A program made the translations under genes and the position numbers. A stretch of DNA of 64,000 nucleotides, taken from NCBI RefSeq assembly GCF_031143425.1, contig NC_090438.1:757047823-757111822 (forward strand), given 5' to 3'. This document shows, piece by piece, positions 46,258 to 58,497 of the stretch; within the stretch, counting starts at the first letter, position 1; each line of letters opens with the position of its first letter. This DNA comes from Pleurodeles waltl (taxonomy: Eukaryota; Chordata; Amphibia; Caudata; Salamandridae). The notes below the pieces were generated by a model. It saw nothing but the letters and a program-made list of their open reading frames with translations. It did not search any database and was not told where the DNA came from.

Positions 46258-49200
46258 GCACAAAGCACACCTTATACTCTCATTAGTTGGAATGTAAAGG
46301 GCATGCGCTCAGCTGCAAGGTGGCACAAAATCCATACCTACATACAATAGAAGGGCGTGGATGTGGTTGTCTTACAGGAGATGCATCTGGTGAGTGGGGA
46401 GGCTGAAATGCTGCGACAGAGATGGAGGGGTCGGGTATGTGGCTCAATGGTGTTGAGTTAGTGCTGGGCTGCGTATACATCCCCGAATGCCAATCAAACA
46501 CAATTGTATGACTCCATGGCCCGCTTGTTTGCACCTACTTTGCTTCTGGAGGAAGACTTTAACACTATAGCAGATCTGAGCCTGGACTGTCCCATTCCCC
46601 CTTCCAGATTCCCCAACTTTTAGGATTGCTGCTGATATTCAAGGTTGGTACTCCCATTGGGGATTATTGAATGCATGGCGCGTGCAGCATCTCCACTTGT
46701 TGGAATACACATACTTCTCACTGACCTATGATCTACTTTTTCTGCCTAGATGGTTGGTTGTGCAGCTCAGCTGTAAACAGGGTAATCACCAGAGTAGAAC
46801 ACCTAGCACACACTCTCTGGCCATAAGCCAGTGAGTACTTCTTGGCCTGCCATGGCAGTGGTGCATTTTGGAGTCTGGCGGCCACATCCTCATTAAAGCC
46901 CACCTTCAGGGAGCCACTAGCATCCCTTATTAGTAACTACTTTGCAGACAATGAGGGCACAGCAGGGAGTATAGCCGCAGAATGGGAAGCATTTAAGGCA
47001 GTAGTTAGAAGATTTTGCATTGGCCAGGCAGTTGGGCTGTGTAAGTCGCTGTCTAACAGGTTGACAGCAGTTGAAAATGAACAGGCAGACATTGAGCACT
47101 CCCTCCCTGCTGACCTGGCGGCACGGTCTTGACTGCTGGAGAACTGGGAAGAGATTGCTGTAGTTACGAGCAGCTGCGCTCTCCTAATTGGAGGGATTGT
47201 GTGGACAACTCGCATGAAGAGGGTGGTGGGCAGGAAGGCTGATGGATGGGCTGATCAGAGAGCACCAGCGCAGCCATGCCATCACCCATATAAGACTAAA
47301 TCATGGCCGTCTCGTGTACTCCCAGGACAAGATACCGGTTGTCTTCATCTCCTACTACCAGGATCTGTATGTTGCTCACCCAAAGCCCTTGGCTGAGGTC
47401 TTGGACCAGTTCCAGGGCAGATCACAGCTTCCGCATTTGGAAGCAGAGGAACAGGAGGCTCTGGGTGGCACCATACTGCAGGTGATCATCAGGGCTGCCA
47501 TAGGGGACTTGTCATGGAGGACAGCACCAGGTACTGATGGATTGCCTGCTGAGATTTACTGAACCTACACCAGTGATCTGGCCCCCAGGCTTGCTGCACT
47601 CTATGTTCATGTGCTGGAGGAGACGCCTGCCGGTTACATCTCAGAAAGCTCTGGTCATCTTGGTGCCTAAACTGGAGGGATGGTGATGAGGTAGGGGCTT
47701 AATGACAATTATTGATGCTAAATATCGATTATAAGATACTGAGTAAAATCTTAGTGAGCTAGTTGCATGATCATCTGCTCACTCTTGTTCATAGAAACCA
47801 GAACGGCTTCACTCTAAAGGTGCAATACCTTGCAGAATATCCACAAATTTGCTTCATCTTCTGGAAGAGACATTGGAGGAATACACCTGGGGTGCTCTAG
47901 CCCTTTTAATTGACATATGCAAGGCTTTCAACACACTGGACTGGTTTTATTTACAGGAGTTGATAAGTAGAATGGATTTGGGCCCGTGATGGTGCAGGTG
48001 GGTCACGCTTCTGTATGTGGATGCATAGGCTTGAGTCAGGGTGGCAGCTGGCATCTGAGTCCTTTGGGGTGTACCTAGGTAGGCGTCAGGGATGCCTAAT
48101 TTCTCCAATGCTTTTTGCAATGCAGCGGACCCTTTTGCTAGTACAATGAGGGCTGAGGGTGTGCCTTGGAGGATCCCATTGCACAATGAAGTGCATATAG
48201 TGTCCTTGTATGCCGACAACATGCTGATTTACCTCAGACACCCTGACCTGGGTATGCAGTGGTGCATGTCTGAGTTGCAGGGCCTAGGTGAAGCACCAGG
48301 ACTTACAACCAACTGTTAGAAAACATAAGACTTTCCCTTGTTCTTGGTTGGATAGATGTGCCCTGTTCTGTAACAGATCAACGCTTCCAATGGGGGCAGA
48401 CCCAGATGAAATATTTAGGAGTGTGTGTGTTATTATAGGGAGGAGGACACAAGGGAGGGCAATCTGGGGGCTGTGCTCTGGGAACTCATAGGTAACGTGA
48501 AGTTCCTGCTGTCTCTTAGCCTCCCCATTATGGTGAGAGTTGCTTTGACTTAGATGGTGATCTCGCACAAGTTTTGTACAATTTCACTAACCTCTAGATT
48601 TGGATACCATGGAGTTGCCTTTAGGTCCTTAACACTGTGATTTGGGAACTAATCTGGGGCGGGAGACAGAATCAAATAACCTTTGAGACATTGCATCAAC
48701 CTATTCGAAGCCAGGGACTGGATGTTCCTGACTTGGAACTGTATTTTCTGTCAACACAGCTGCAGTGGATAGCAAGGGGGCTAAGGGGCAGAGATGCACA
48801 GGATCTTGGAGTATCTGCAGAACCTCAGCGCAAGGGTGCCCTTGTGGCCTGTTTGCTGGGACATGTTACGAGGGAGGGCTTCACAGTTGCATCTTCTGAC
48901 CTTTGCAATGAGATGCTGGAGGGCTTTTGTAGTGAGAGTGCAACACCCAGTGCTTTTTACCCAGGCAATCCCACTGGTGGGACTTCTTAACTGTTGGGTG
49001 GGATACTTAACAGAGCACAAGCTGGAAAGATGGGTAGAGACAAGCATAGAATATGCAGGAGACGACTGTGCTTAGGGGACCATGAGCATGCTGGAATCCC
49101 GGGCCTGGTGTAGAAGGATGGCCTCCCTGGGGCTCAGTTGCTGGGGTAGTGGAAGCCGTTATAAGAGTATGTGGGTTGGGGGGTCAAACAGAGCCCCAAA

Positions 49201-49880
49201 CTCATGAGTTCCTGCAGGTCCTTTTGACCTCTGGCTATAGGTGGAAGCTTGTCTCATGGTGCTACAAATCAGCATTAGAAATGACCACGGATGAACCTCC
49301 CTCATAGGTGCAAATGGTGGGAAGTGTCACTGGGTAGGAGGCTTCAGTAGAGGGAGTAGAGGACGGCCCTGGAGCAGGTTCACAAGGTTCACATAACACT
49401 TGTTTTAAATACATACAGTTCAATTACATACACACCACCTATCTGACTCCCCACAGAATAAATGTTATGCAGCAAACTGAACACTTGCAGTGCCCTGGTG
49501 GATGCTGGGTTCCTACATATGGTCTGGAACTGCCTTGTGATCAGGCGATTCTGGAGCACAGTGGCTACTGCCGTAGAGTGAGCCCTGGGCCAGAGGGAAG
49601 TTGGCAGTCTTGGTGTTTACCTGCAGAAAAAGGTGCACAGGGTGGGGGCAGTTTTCTTGACCTAACAACGGCCCTGGCAAAGCAGGATATTGCATCACAT
49701 TAGAGGTTATGGGAGGGACCCCTGCATACTCTTCCCTGGAGCTCTGGGCCAAGGCAGAGGCCACAGCCTTGAGGAACAAAGAAAGGCAGCGCATGCGGAG
49801 ACAACCTATGGCAGTTCTGTGGTTGGAGGTGCTGAGGGCCTATCTGACTAATGACAAGGGAGAGATTCTAACCCTCAACC
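46258..49880 (+). pseudogene. L1 ORF2 (endonuclease-RT), decayed
   Basis: Endonuclease: TLISWNVKGMRSAARW then DVVVLQEMHLVSG (46270-46395), the N-terminal SWN..G and LQE.HL motifs, and LLLEEDFNTIAD (near 46535-46570), the GDFN-type catalytic block with Gly changed. RT: APGTDGLPAEIY (47525-47562), LLIDICKAFNTLDW (near 47900-47945), SLYADNMLIYL with the catalytic YADD changed to YADN (48209-48220), and MKYLGVCV (near 48408). The C-terminal region reads ELIWGGRQNQITFETLHQPIRSQGLDVPDLELY (48637-48760) and LAKQDIASH near 49680. Frames change many times. The second catalytic Asp is lost. Confidence 0.9.
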
Positions 49881-50393
49881 ATTACAATATGTAAAGACCT
49901 GAGGGGAGGCGGGTTCTGGGGTTGGGACCCACCATTCTTCTGTCACAGCCCCGGGGGGCATGCCATAGGCATCCCCCTAGATAGTCCCAACTGAGACTTT
50001 CCTTCCTGCCCACCTGGACGTCTGTTTCCCTTTATCTGCCCCTTAGACTGAAACTAGTGCACATGTGGGTTGATGATTCTGACTGTCACAAGTAGAGTCT
50101 AGGTTTTGAGTTCTTTTTTGTGCTCCTCTGTTCTTCTTTGTTGTCTCTATTTGGGTCTCCCTGCAGTGAGGGCGGTTATTCGCACCTTCCCTCCCGGTGA
50201 CAAGGACTGGAGTGCTACTACTTGCTTGTGATGCACTGGGTGACTGCTCATGTTACTCAACAACTTGTAAAACTGGTTGGGAGTGGGAGATGCCTTAGGA
50301 TTATTCTGAAACTGTTGATGTGATGCATATTTATGATGAGGTGTGCCAGCAGTGGCCTGCTTTTTTCTTTTATGTCTTTGTTTGAAGAAATTC

Positions 50394-50399
50394 AATAAA
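50394..50399 (+). terminator. L1 polyadenylation signal
   Basis: AATAAA 18-24 bp before the A-rich end of the L1 copy. Confidence 0.6.
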
Positions 50400-50624
50400 G
50401 ACACGTTTTGAAAAAAGTTGAGTTGAGAAAGTGCACTTTGAACTATTTTGAAAATGAAATGTGAACATAACTAAAGACTGTAAAGATTGTTGCATTTATA
50501 CTTAGGGTTGTATTCTGTGACAGAAGAGGAAGAATTCTGTTGACAAGACAAAGATACACATGATATGGATATATGATTATATCTAGAATGTTAACCATTC
50601 TTAGTTAAGGGATCCATGAATAGC

Positions 50625-51836
50625 AAAAAACAAGTTATTTACCATCAGCAATGCCTTTTCTGTTGGATACAGTATCTAAATGTGGATTCCTCACTTTTGG
50701 AATATCTCCATGCTCCAGCATTCCATGGAAACTTTTCTCCATTGCTCTTCCACATTGACAAGGACATCACAATAGCACGACTCTGCACACAACTCTGTGT
50801 GATGTCACTGGAGCCTTAAAAAGTCCTTATTGGCATGCTGACATCAGTCTCTTCCCACTTTTTACATGCCTTCGAGGTGAAAGGGTGAAACCAACATAAC
50901 AGATGTCACTACATCTCGCAAACCAGATACAAAAATAAACCAATATGCATATGCCTTGAGAAATATATACATAATAAACATATAGATTACTTTTTGGTCT
51001 ACACAAACAGTCAATGGGGATGTGGATGGGTCAGTGAAAAATCCACAGGTAGATACTGTACCCACCAGAAAAAGCATTCCCAAAGGTAAGTAACTTGTTT
51101 TTCTGATGGATACATCTACCTGTGGATTCCTCAGCTTTTGAATAGAATCCCCAAGCAGTCTCACACTTGGAGGTGAGTGCCTGTCTATCTAGACCAAAAA
51201 ATCTTGCTAGACAGAATGGGCAAAGTGACCGTCCCTCCTCACCTTGGAGCAGTAATGCTTTGCAAAGGTATGGAGGGAGGCCGCCTTCCGAATGGACATC
51301 CCTAGCCACAACAGAAGTGGAACACTTAGGTCTGGTGGAATGAGCTCTGATACTTTCCGGCAGTCCCTTGTTAGCCATTGCGTAGCAGATCTAAACGCAA
51401 AGGATGATCCATCTCGACAGTGTCCTTTTGTGTTCATGTTGCCAACGTACCCCACAAAGAGCAGATCACCAAGTCTGAACTCTTGTGTTCTGTCTATGTA
51501 AAAGCTGACCACTCTTTTTGGGTCCAAGCGATGAAGCTTTTCCTCCTCCTTAGAAGGATATGGAGGAGGATAAAAAGTAGGAAGGGTGATAGACTGGCCC
51601 AAGTGGAAGGGAGTAACTACCTTTGACAGGAAAGCAGCTCTGGTTGTTAACACCAACTTATCCGCATAGGAAGTTGTGAGATGAGGCTTAACAATAAGGT
51701 CCTGAAATCTGCTGACCCACAAGCAGACGTTATTGCCACTAGGAAAACTGTCTTAAAAGTTAGTAACCTCAAAGGACAACTATATAAGGGTTCAAATGGT
51801 GAACCCATTAAAAAAAATAAGAACTAAATTAAGATC
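50625..51836 (-). mobile_element. DIRS-like element, 3' end fragment, copy 2
   Basis: It contains the C-terminal recombinase (51722-51031) and the terminal region. AACAAGTTATTTACC near 50629 and its complement GGTAAGTAACTTGTT near 51085-51105 form an inverted pair, each next to a GTGGATTCCTCA word (complement or direct), as expected of a DIRS terminus and internal complementary region. The 5' part is cut off at 51836 by a TGTAGGA-family LTR that shows AGATC just before its start. Confidence 0.8.
51031..51722 (-). pseudogene. DIRS tyrosine recombinase C-terminal half, frameshifted
   Basis: The 51722-51207 frame reads VSRFQDLIVKPHLTTSYADKLV, KVVTPFHLGQSITL, EEEKLHRLDPKRVVSFYIDRT, FVGYVGNMNTKGHC, RKAASLHTFAKHY and DGHFAHSV. 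The 51378-51031 frame reads ESIRAHSTRPKCSTSV with AHSTR at 51331-51345. A frameshift therefore lies between the KRVV.-type block and the HSTR box. AHSTR carries the catalytic His and Arg. HTFAKHY is the segment around the catalytic Tyr. The KVV.PFH..Q....L block is shared with the DIRS copy at 11200-17790, so these two are one family. Confidence 0.85.
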
Positions 51837-54800
51837 TGTAGGAAAGTACCCTCTTTCTTGGCGGGGTTACCCCATTTTCTGCCTGATGTCAGTGTGTTTG
51901 ACTGAGTCCACTGGGATCCTGCCAACCAGGACCCCAGTGGTTATGCTATATCTCCTCCAAATTCTGTGTTTATGGCTGTACCCTCCACAATTGGCACCCT
52001 GGTGCCCCCATGTAAGCCCCTAGTATATGGTACCCAGGGCATTGTGGCACCAGGGGCCTCCCAAGGGCTGCAGCATGTATTACGCCACCCATGGGAGCCC
52101 ATGCAAAACCTCTCTGCAGGCCTGCCATTGCAGCTTGCGTGAAAGGGTGCATGCACCCTTTTCACTACAGGTCACTGCACCAGGTCATTGTAAGTCACCC
52201 CTATGGCAGGCCCTCCTAGCCCAGAGGGCAGAGTGCAAGTACCTGTGTGTGAGGGCACCCCTGAAATAGCAGAGGTGCCCCCACAAACTCCAGGTCCATT
52301 TTCCTGGACTTCGTGAGTTCAGGGATGCCATTTTAAGCGTGCACTGGACACTGGTCACCACCTATGTCCAGCTATATAATGGGAACTCAGAACCTAGGCA
52401 TCTCTGGTATCAAACATGTAGGAATCATACATCAATACTGTTGCCAGGGTTGGAGATATGATTCCATGCACTGTGGGGTCTCCTTATAGGACCCCCAGCA
52501 TTGCTCCTACCAGCCTTCTGGGGTTTTCCAGGCAGCCCAAGCTGTGCTACCCCTCAGACAGGTTTTTGCCCTCCTGCTGCTTGAACACCTTAAGCTCAGG
52601 AAGGCAGAACAAAGGATTTCCTTTGGGAGAGGTGGGTAACACACTCTCCCTTTGGAAATAGGTGTTAGATAGCTTAGGAGGGGTAGCCTCCCCTTGCCAC
52701 TGTTATGCTTTGAAGGGCATATTAGTTTCCATCTGTGCATAAACCAGTTTATATCGGATCAGGGACCTCCAGTCCCTGCTCTGGTGTGAAACTGGACAAT
52801 AGAAAGGGAAATGACCACTCCCCTGTCCATCACCACCCCAGGAGCGGTGCCCAGAGCTCCTCCAGAGGGTCCCCGAGTTCTGTCTTCTTGAATCAAAGGT
52901 TGGCAGGGACCTCTGGGAGCATCTGCATGGCAAGGTCAGGCAGGCGATGTCAGAGCCCCCTCCTGATATGTGGTCACCTGGCTAGGTGACCAGTCCCCCT
53001 TTCGGGGCTATTTAGGGTCTCTCTCTGGGGTGGGTCCTCAGATTCGGCTTTCAAGATTCCCGCAGGACTCCTCTGCAACCTCTACTTTGACTTCCAGCCA
53101 CTGGAACCGCAAAAGGACCCTCCAGGAACCGATAATCTGCATCCATGACCAAGACTGTGCGTGCAACATTGTTTCCACAGCTCCTTCCAGAAGTCACTCC
53201 TCTGCATCCGCAGGGGCGAACTGCAACGACGACCGGCTGCGAGGATCCTGAATCATGGGTGGTGGTCTGGAGTAGTCTGTCTAACTTTGGTGGAGGTAAG
53301 CCCTTGCCTTCCCATGCAGGATAGTACCCCGTGCACTGCATCTCTTGCAGGTACAAAGGCTTGTTGGCATCTCTTCCAAGGGATCTTCAGGCTCAGGATA
53401 GCCCAAGCCCCCAGCACTTTTTACTGTGACGCACAGCCCTGTGCATGTTTCTCCTGCGGCGTACGACCCTTCAATTGTGCTGTGTGGGTTCCTCTGTGAC
53501 TCCTGGTTCCTCTTCCAGTGGGTCTCCTGTGGGGGCTGCCTTTTCCTCTGTGCTCACTCTGCCTTGCTGAGGGTTCCCCTCGGATTCCCCCTGTGGGCTG
53601 AGTCCTCCTGGACCTTGCCGGTCCCTCTTAGCTCCACTTTTGCTCCACCATGACTTCTGCCTTTACCAAGGCTTGTTGGTGGCTCTTCCATGCCACTGAC
53701 TAACAGCAATCATCCATGTTGCATGGGACAGCAACTACATCCCCCAGGAACTCTTCACCTGCTCCAGGGCTGCATTCCTGACTGTCTTCATCCTACTGTC
53801 GACCACCTTCTGCAACCCCAGCGGGGTGGGAAGTGGCTCCTGCACTCTTCCGTGACATCTAGACTTGGTCCCCTTCTTCCACAGGACTTCCTCTTCAGGA
53901 ATCTACCACTGGTGTCTTGCAGTCTTTTCTGGGTGTTGCAATATCTTCTTTTTCTTTCTTTTGGGTGGTTTGGGGAAAATCCAGTGACTTACTCCTTTCT
54001 TCCTGGTCGCTGGGGGGCACTGTGGTACTTACCTTTAGGGTTTCCTAATTCCCTCACCTCCCCTCTACACATTCCACTTACCTAGGTGGGGGTCCTGCTG
54101 TCGCCTAGGCTCTCATTATTCTAATGAGACTAGTGGATTTGAGCGGCAGAAACACCTCCGGCGCGGGGGACTGAGTCTGAACCCATTACAGGTGACACCG
54201 GTCGGCCTAATCCGGGTTTTGCTCCGGCTAACTAGCAGTGTCTCATCTCCACCAAAGAGCAGGGATGATTTGGCAGTCGAGCACATGACACAATTGACTC
54301 CTCAGGGAAATCGTGGTCACTCAGATCACATCTGTTTCTCTCAGTTACATTAGTCCCACATATACAAGGACAGTCAGAGGCAGTATATGTTTCAATAAGG
54401 TTTTTAATGAAGCAACTGCATCTTAGATAATAAAGCATGTACTGCAATAACCAGGACGATGAAGCATGACAGGATTAAAATAGTGATGAGGAGAGTAAAG
54501 CCTAAAAATAACGCTACCATATTGTCACTAGAAGCATTGAAATAATTCCTACCTAGCCTATATTAGAGCATAGCATGTTAAGCTCCAGTTCTACCCTTCA
54601 GGTTCCCCTGGGAAGACATCATCCCTCATACCTGAGCAAGAGGCCTGTAGCCTACATAAGCAGCTGTAGCAAAGTGTTCAGCAATTAGCATACAGTCGTG
54701 GTCATCTGGCTGGAATCTCCATCTAACTTGTATGGGACAAAGAAGTGTTTTTATAATAAAACATTTGATGTTCTGGTAAAATTTCCCTACGTACGAATGT

Positions 54801-55276
54801 GTATGTTTCTATGAACACAAGAGAAAAGGCGTTACCACATTTACCAGCAACCTATCTTACTGCAGCCTTGAGAAAAGCACAGAGTGAAAGAAATGTCTTG
54901 TTTAAGAATGCAGTGCTGACCTAGCTAGATAGAAATAAATAAAACAAGACTGCAAATGTGGCGACTGTTAAAATAATAAACAAAGCTGAATAAAATATAT
55001 CTAGGGTAAAGTGCACAGCGGAAGTCCTAGTTCGCTAAAATAACGTGCATGGAGCTTTAACTAAAATGGCTACACAACACTGCCTTCGCATTCCATTTTT
55101 TTAGTATAGGGTTTGGGCTCTCCCTAGGGTCACTATTTTCTACTTACATTTTCACTGTTTTCTATCACTTTTTATGTCTATTACTGATTACTAGTGTACA
55201 TATCTAATGTGTTTACTTACCTCCTATTGGAGGGTTGCCCATCTAGTGTTTTGGTACTGTGTTATTGTAATAAAGT
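51837..55276 (+). mobile_element. TGTAGGA-family LTR, interrupted and 3'-truncated
   Basis: It begins TGTAGGAAAGTACCCTCTTTC, parallel to the solo LTR at 36037, and shares its order: GGTTACCCC, TCCACTGGGATCCTGCC, a GGGGCTATTTAGGGTCTCTC promoter-like block near 53005, and AATAAAGT (55269-55276). A 981-bp solo LTR (54099-55079) sits inside it. Directly after AATAAAGT the sequence switches to Harbinger DNA, so the last part of this LTR is missing. It lies in DIRS copy 2. No protein is encoded. Confidence 0.82.
54099..55079. mobile_element. 981-bp solo LTR nested in the TGTAGGA LTR
   Basis: It begins TGTCGCC and ends ACAACA, with TGT/ACA inverted ends, and lies between perfect CTGC duplications (54095-54098 and 55080-55083). 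The host LTR sequence resumes on both sides. A 4-bp duplication is typical of gypsy- or gammaretrovirus-like integrases. The orientation is not decided; both strands have an AATAAA-like word. No coding region. Confidence 0.85.
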
Positions 55277-55870
55277 CGGTGATAAAGTGGCGGTAATACC
55301 GCTAACAGGCTGGCGGTAACTACTGCCAAATTATGACCATGGCGGTGATATCTCAGATAGACAGCCACTTTACCACACCGACTGCTGGGGCGGAAACAAC
55401 ACCCACCAAGGAGGTAGGTGCCTACAGCCAGGCGTAAGACAATGTTCCGCCCACTGTATCAGGACACCGGAAACCGCCCATCAAAAGCCTGGTGAAAACA
55501 CTGCACAGAATAGAAAGGACTCACCTTTGGAGACACAGGGAACAACCACGCCACCATGGAGCCCAAGCTGCATGTCTTCCCAATGCTCTTCTACGTCCTG
55601 CTGCACCACGAACACCAACGATGGCGAAGACAACAATGGTGAGTAAAGCATCCTAGTACACTGGGGGGGGGAGAGAATGACACACACACTCACCACACAC
55701 CCCCAACACCATACACACAATCAGATGCAGTAGTAAAACATATTTACCCCATACCCCTGATGAATAATGCAAGGACAAAACGATTTAGCAAAGGTGAATG
55801 TAATGAGATCAACACAGTAGAAATAAGAAAATGCAATGTAACTGTTATAGACATACGTACAGTTCAAGGT

Positions 55871-58497
55871 TGTAGGAAGTTGCCTCTGTATATACTATTT
55901 CAAAGTAAGAAATAGTGTGCACAGAGTCCAAGGGTTCCCCTTAGAGGTAAGATAGTGGCAAAAGTAGATAATTCTAATGCTCTATTTTGTGGTAGTGTGG
56001 TCGAGCAGTAGGCTTATCAGAGGGTAGTATTAAGCATATGTTGTACACACACAGGCAATAAATGAGGAACACAAACTCAAAGACTTACTCTAGGCCAATT
56101 GGTTTGTATATTGAAAAATATATTTTCTCAGTTTATTTTAAGAACCACAGGTTCAAGATTTACAGTTAATACTTTAAATGTAAGGTACTTCACTTAGATA
56201 CTTTAGGAACTTTGAATAAAAGCAATATCACATACAGACTTTGTAAAAATGGTATTAAGCTATTTTCAAAGTGGACACTGCAAACATCAACAGTTCCTGG
56301 GGGAGGTAAATAAAGGTTAGTTTTGAAGGTAAGTAAAACACTTACAAATCTCAAGTTTGGGGCATAGGCAGCCCACTGTTGAGGGTTCAAGGCAACCCCA
56401 AAGTTACCACACCCGCAGCTCATGGCCGGCCAGGTGCAGAGGTCAAAGAGGTGCACAAAACACATAGGCGCCTATGGGGAACAGGGGTGCGCCGGTTCCA
56501 GTCTGCCAGCAGGTAAGTACTTGCGTCCTCGGGGGCAGACCAGGGGAGTTTTGTAGAGCACCAGGGGGGACACAAGAAGGCACAGAAAGTACACCCTCAG
56601 CGGCACAGGGGCGGCCGGGTGCAGAGTGCCAACAGGCGTCGGGTTTTAGATTGAAACCAATGGAGGGACCCAGGGGTCACTCTAGCGTTGCAGGCAGGCA
56701 CGGGGGCGCTTCTCGAAACAGCCACCACTTGGGCTAGGCAGAGGGTCACCTGGGGGTCACTCTTGCACTGAAGTTTGGTTTCTTTAGGTCCTGGGGGCTG
56801 TGGGTACAGTGTTGGTTCCAGGCGTCTGGTCCCTTGTCACAGGCAGTTGCGGTCAGGGGGAGCCTCTGGATTCCCTCTGCAGGCGTTGCTGTGGGGGTTC
56901 AGGGGGGTCGTCTCTGGTTACTCACGGGCTCGCAGTCGCCAGGGAGTCCTCCCTGAGGTGTTGGTTTTCTGAAGGTCGAGTCGGGGGCGTCGGGTGCAGA
57001 GTGTGAAGTCTCACGCTTCCGGGGGGAAACATGAAGTCTTTAAAGTTGTTGAAAAGTGGCAAGTTTGTTGCAGACTGTTGAGCAGGGCCACTGCTCACAG
57101 GAGTTTCTTAGTCCTGGGGGTCAGGGCAGTCCTCTGAAGCTTCGGAGGTCGCTGGTCCCTGTCGGATGCGTCACTGGAGCAGGTTTTCGAAGTTGTAGAC
57201 AGGCCGGTAGGGCTGGGGCCAAACCAGTTGTCTTCCTCCTTCTCTGCAGGCTTGTAGGTCAGTAGTCCTTCTTTCTTCAGGTTGCAGGAATCTGATTTCC
57301 TGGGTTCTTGGGTGCCCCTAAATACTAAATTTAGGGGTGTGTTTAGGTCTGGGAGGGCAGTAGCCAATGGCAACTGTCCTTGAGGGTGGCTACACCCTCT
57401 TTGTGCCTCCTCCCTGTTGGGAGAGGGGCACATCCCTAATCCTATTAGGGGAATTCTCCAAAGTCAAGATGGAGGATTTCAAAAGGCAGGGGTCACCTCA
57501 GCTCAGGACACCTTAGGGGCTGTCCTGCCTGGTGGGTGACTCCTCCTTGTTTTTCTCATTATCTCCCCTCAACTTGCCGCCAAAATTGGGGGCTGTGTCC
57601 AGGGGGCGGGCATCTCCACTAGCTGGAGAGCTCTGGGGCATTGTAACACGAAGCTTGAGCCTTTGAGGCTCACTGCTAGGTGTTGCAGTTCCTGGATGGG
57701 GGAGGTGTTAAGCATCTCCACCCAGTGCAGGCTTTGTTTCTGGCCTCAGAGAGCACAAAGGCTCTCACCCCAGGGGGTCAGAAACTCATCTCTCAGCAGC
57801 AGGCAGGCACAGACCAGTCAGTCCTGCACTGAAGGACTGGGTAAAATACAGGGGGCATCTCTAAGATACCCTCTGTGTGCATTTTAATAAATCCAACACT
57901 GGCATCAGTGTGGTTTTATTAGTCTGAGAAGTTTGATACCAAACTTCCCAGTATTCAGTGTAGCCTGTGGAGTTTGTTTTTGACAAACTCCCAGACCATA
58001 TACTTAATATGGCCACACTGTACTTACAATGTCTAAGAATAGACTTAGACACTGTAGGGGCATATTGCTCATGCAGCTATGGCCTCACCTGTGGTATGGT
58101 GCACCCTGCCTTAGGGCTGTAAGGGCTGCTAGAGGGGTGACTTACCTATGCCACAGGCAGCATTTTGTGTGCATGGCATCCTGAGGGGGATGCCATGTCG
58201 ACTTTGCCTTTTTCTCCCCACCAACACACAAAATCTGCAATGGCAATGTGTTAGGTGAGGGGTCCCTTAGGGTGCACAACATATGCTGCAGCCCTTGGGG
58301 ACCTTCCCTGGTCACAGGGTCCTTGGTACCACTGGTACCTTTTACAAGGGATTTATCTGTGTGCCTGGGGTGTGCCAATTGTGGGAACAATGGTACATTT
58401 TAGGTAGAAGAACATTGGTGCTGGGGCCTGGTTAGCAGGGTCCCAGCACACTTCTCAGTCAAGTCAGCATCAGTATCAGGCAAAAAGTGGGGGGTAA
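55871..58497 (-). mobile_element. TGTAGGA-group LTR, minus strand, 5'-truncated
   Basis: On the minus strand it ends CTTCCTACA (plus TGTAGGAAG at 55871). The other side (near 58497) starts within the GGTTACCCCCC block of the group, so about 25-30 bp of its 5' terminus are missing. Parallels to 51837-55276: the word ACCCCCCACTTTTTGCCTGAT and GGGACCCTGCTAACCAGG near 58430-58480. No coding region. It cuts the Harbinger element with no clear duplication at the outer edges. Confidence 0.75.

Larger units (their letters stand above)
46256..50418 (+). mobile_element. L1-type LINE, nearly full ORF2 and 3' end
   Basis: It starts with the endonuclease and runs through RT and C-terminal region to a 3' UTR ending at AATAAAG (50394-50400), followed by an A-rich stretch. 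No ORF1 is seen upstream because the minus-strand L1 occupies that place, so it is 5'-truncated close to the start of ORF2. It directly abuts the 44785-46255 copy head to head. Confidence 0.85.

Noticed and set aside
44785..50418. Twin-priming inversion of a single L1
   Set aside because: Both the minus and plus parts contain RT domain sequence, so they are not complementary halves of one copy.
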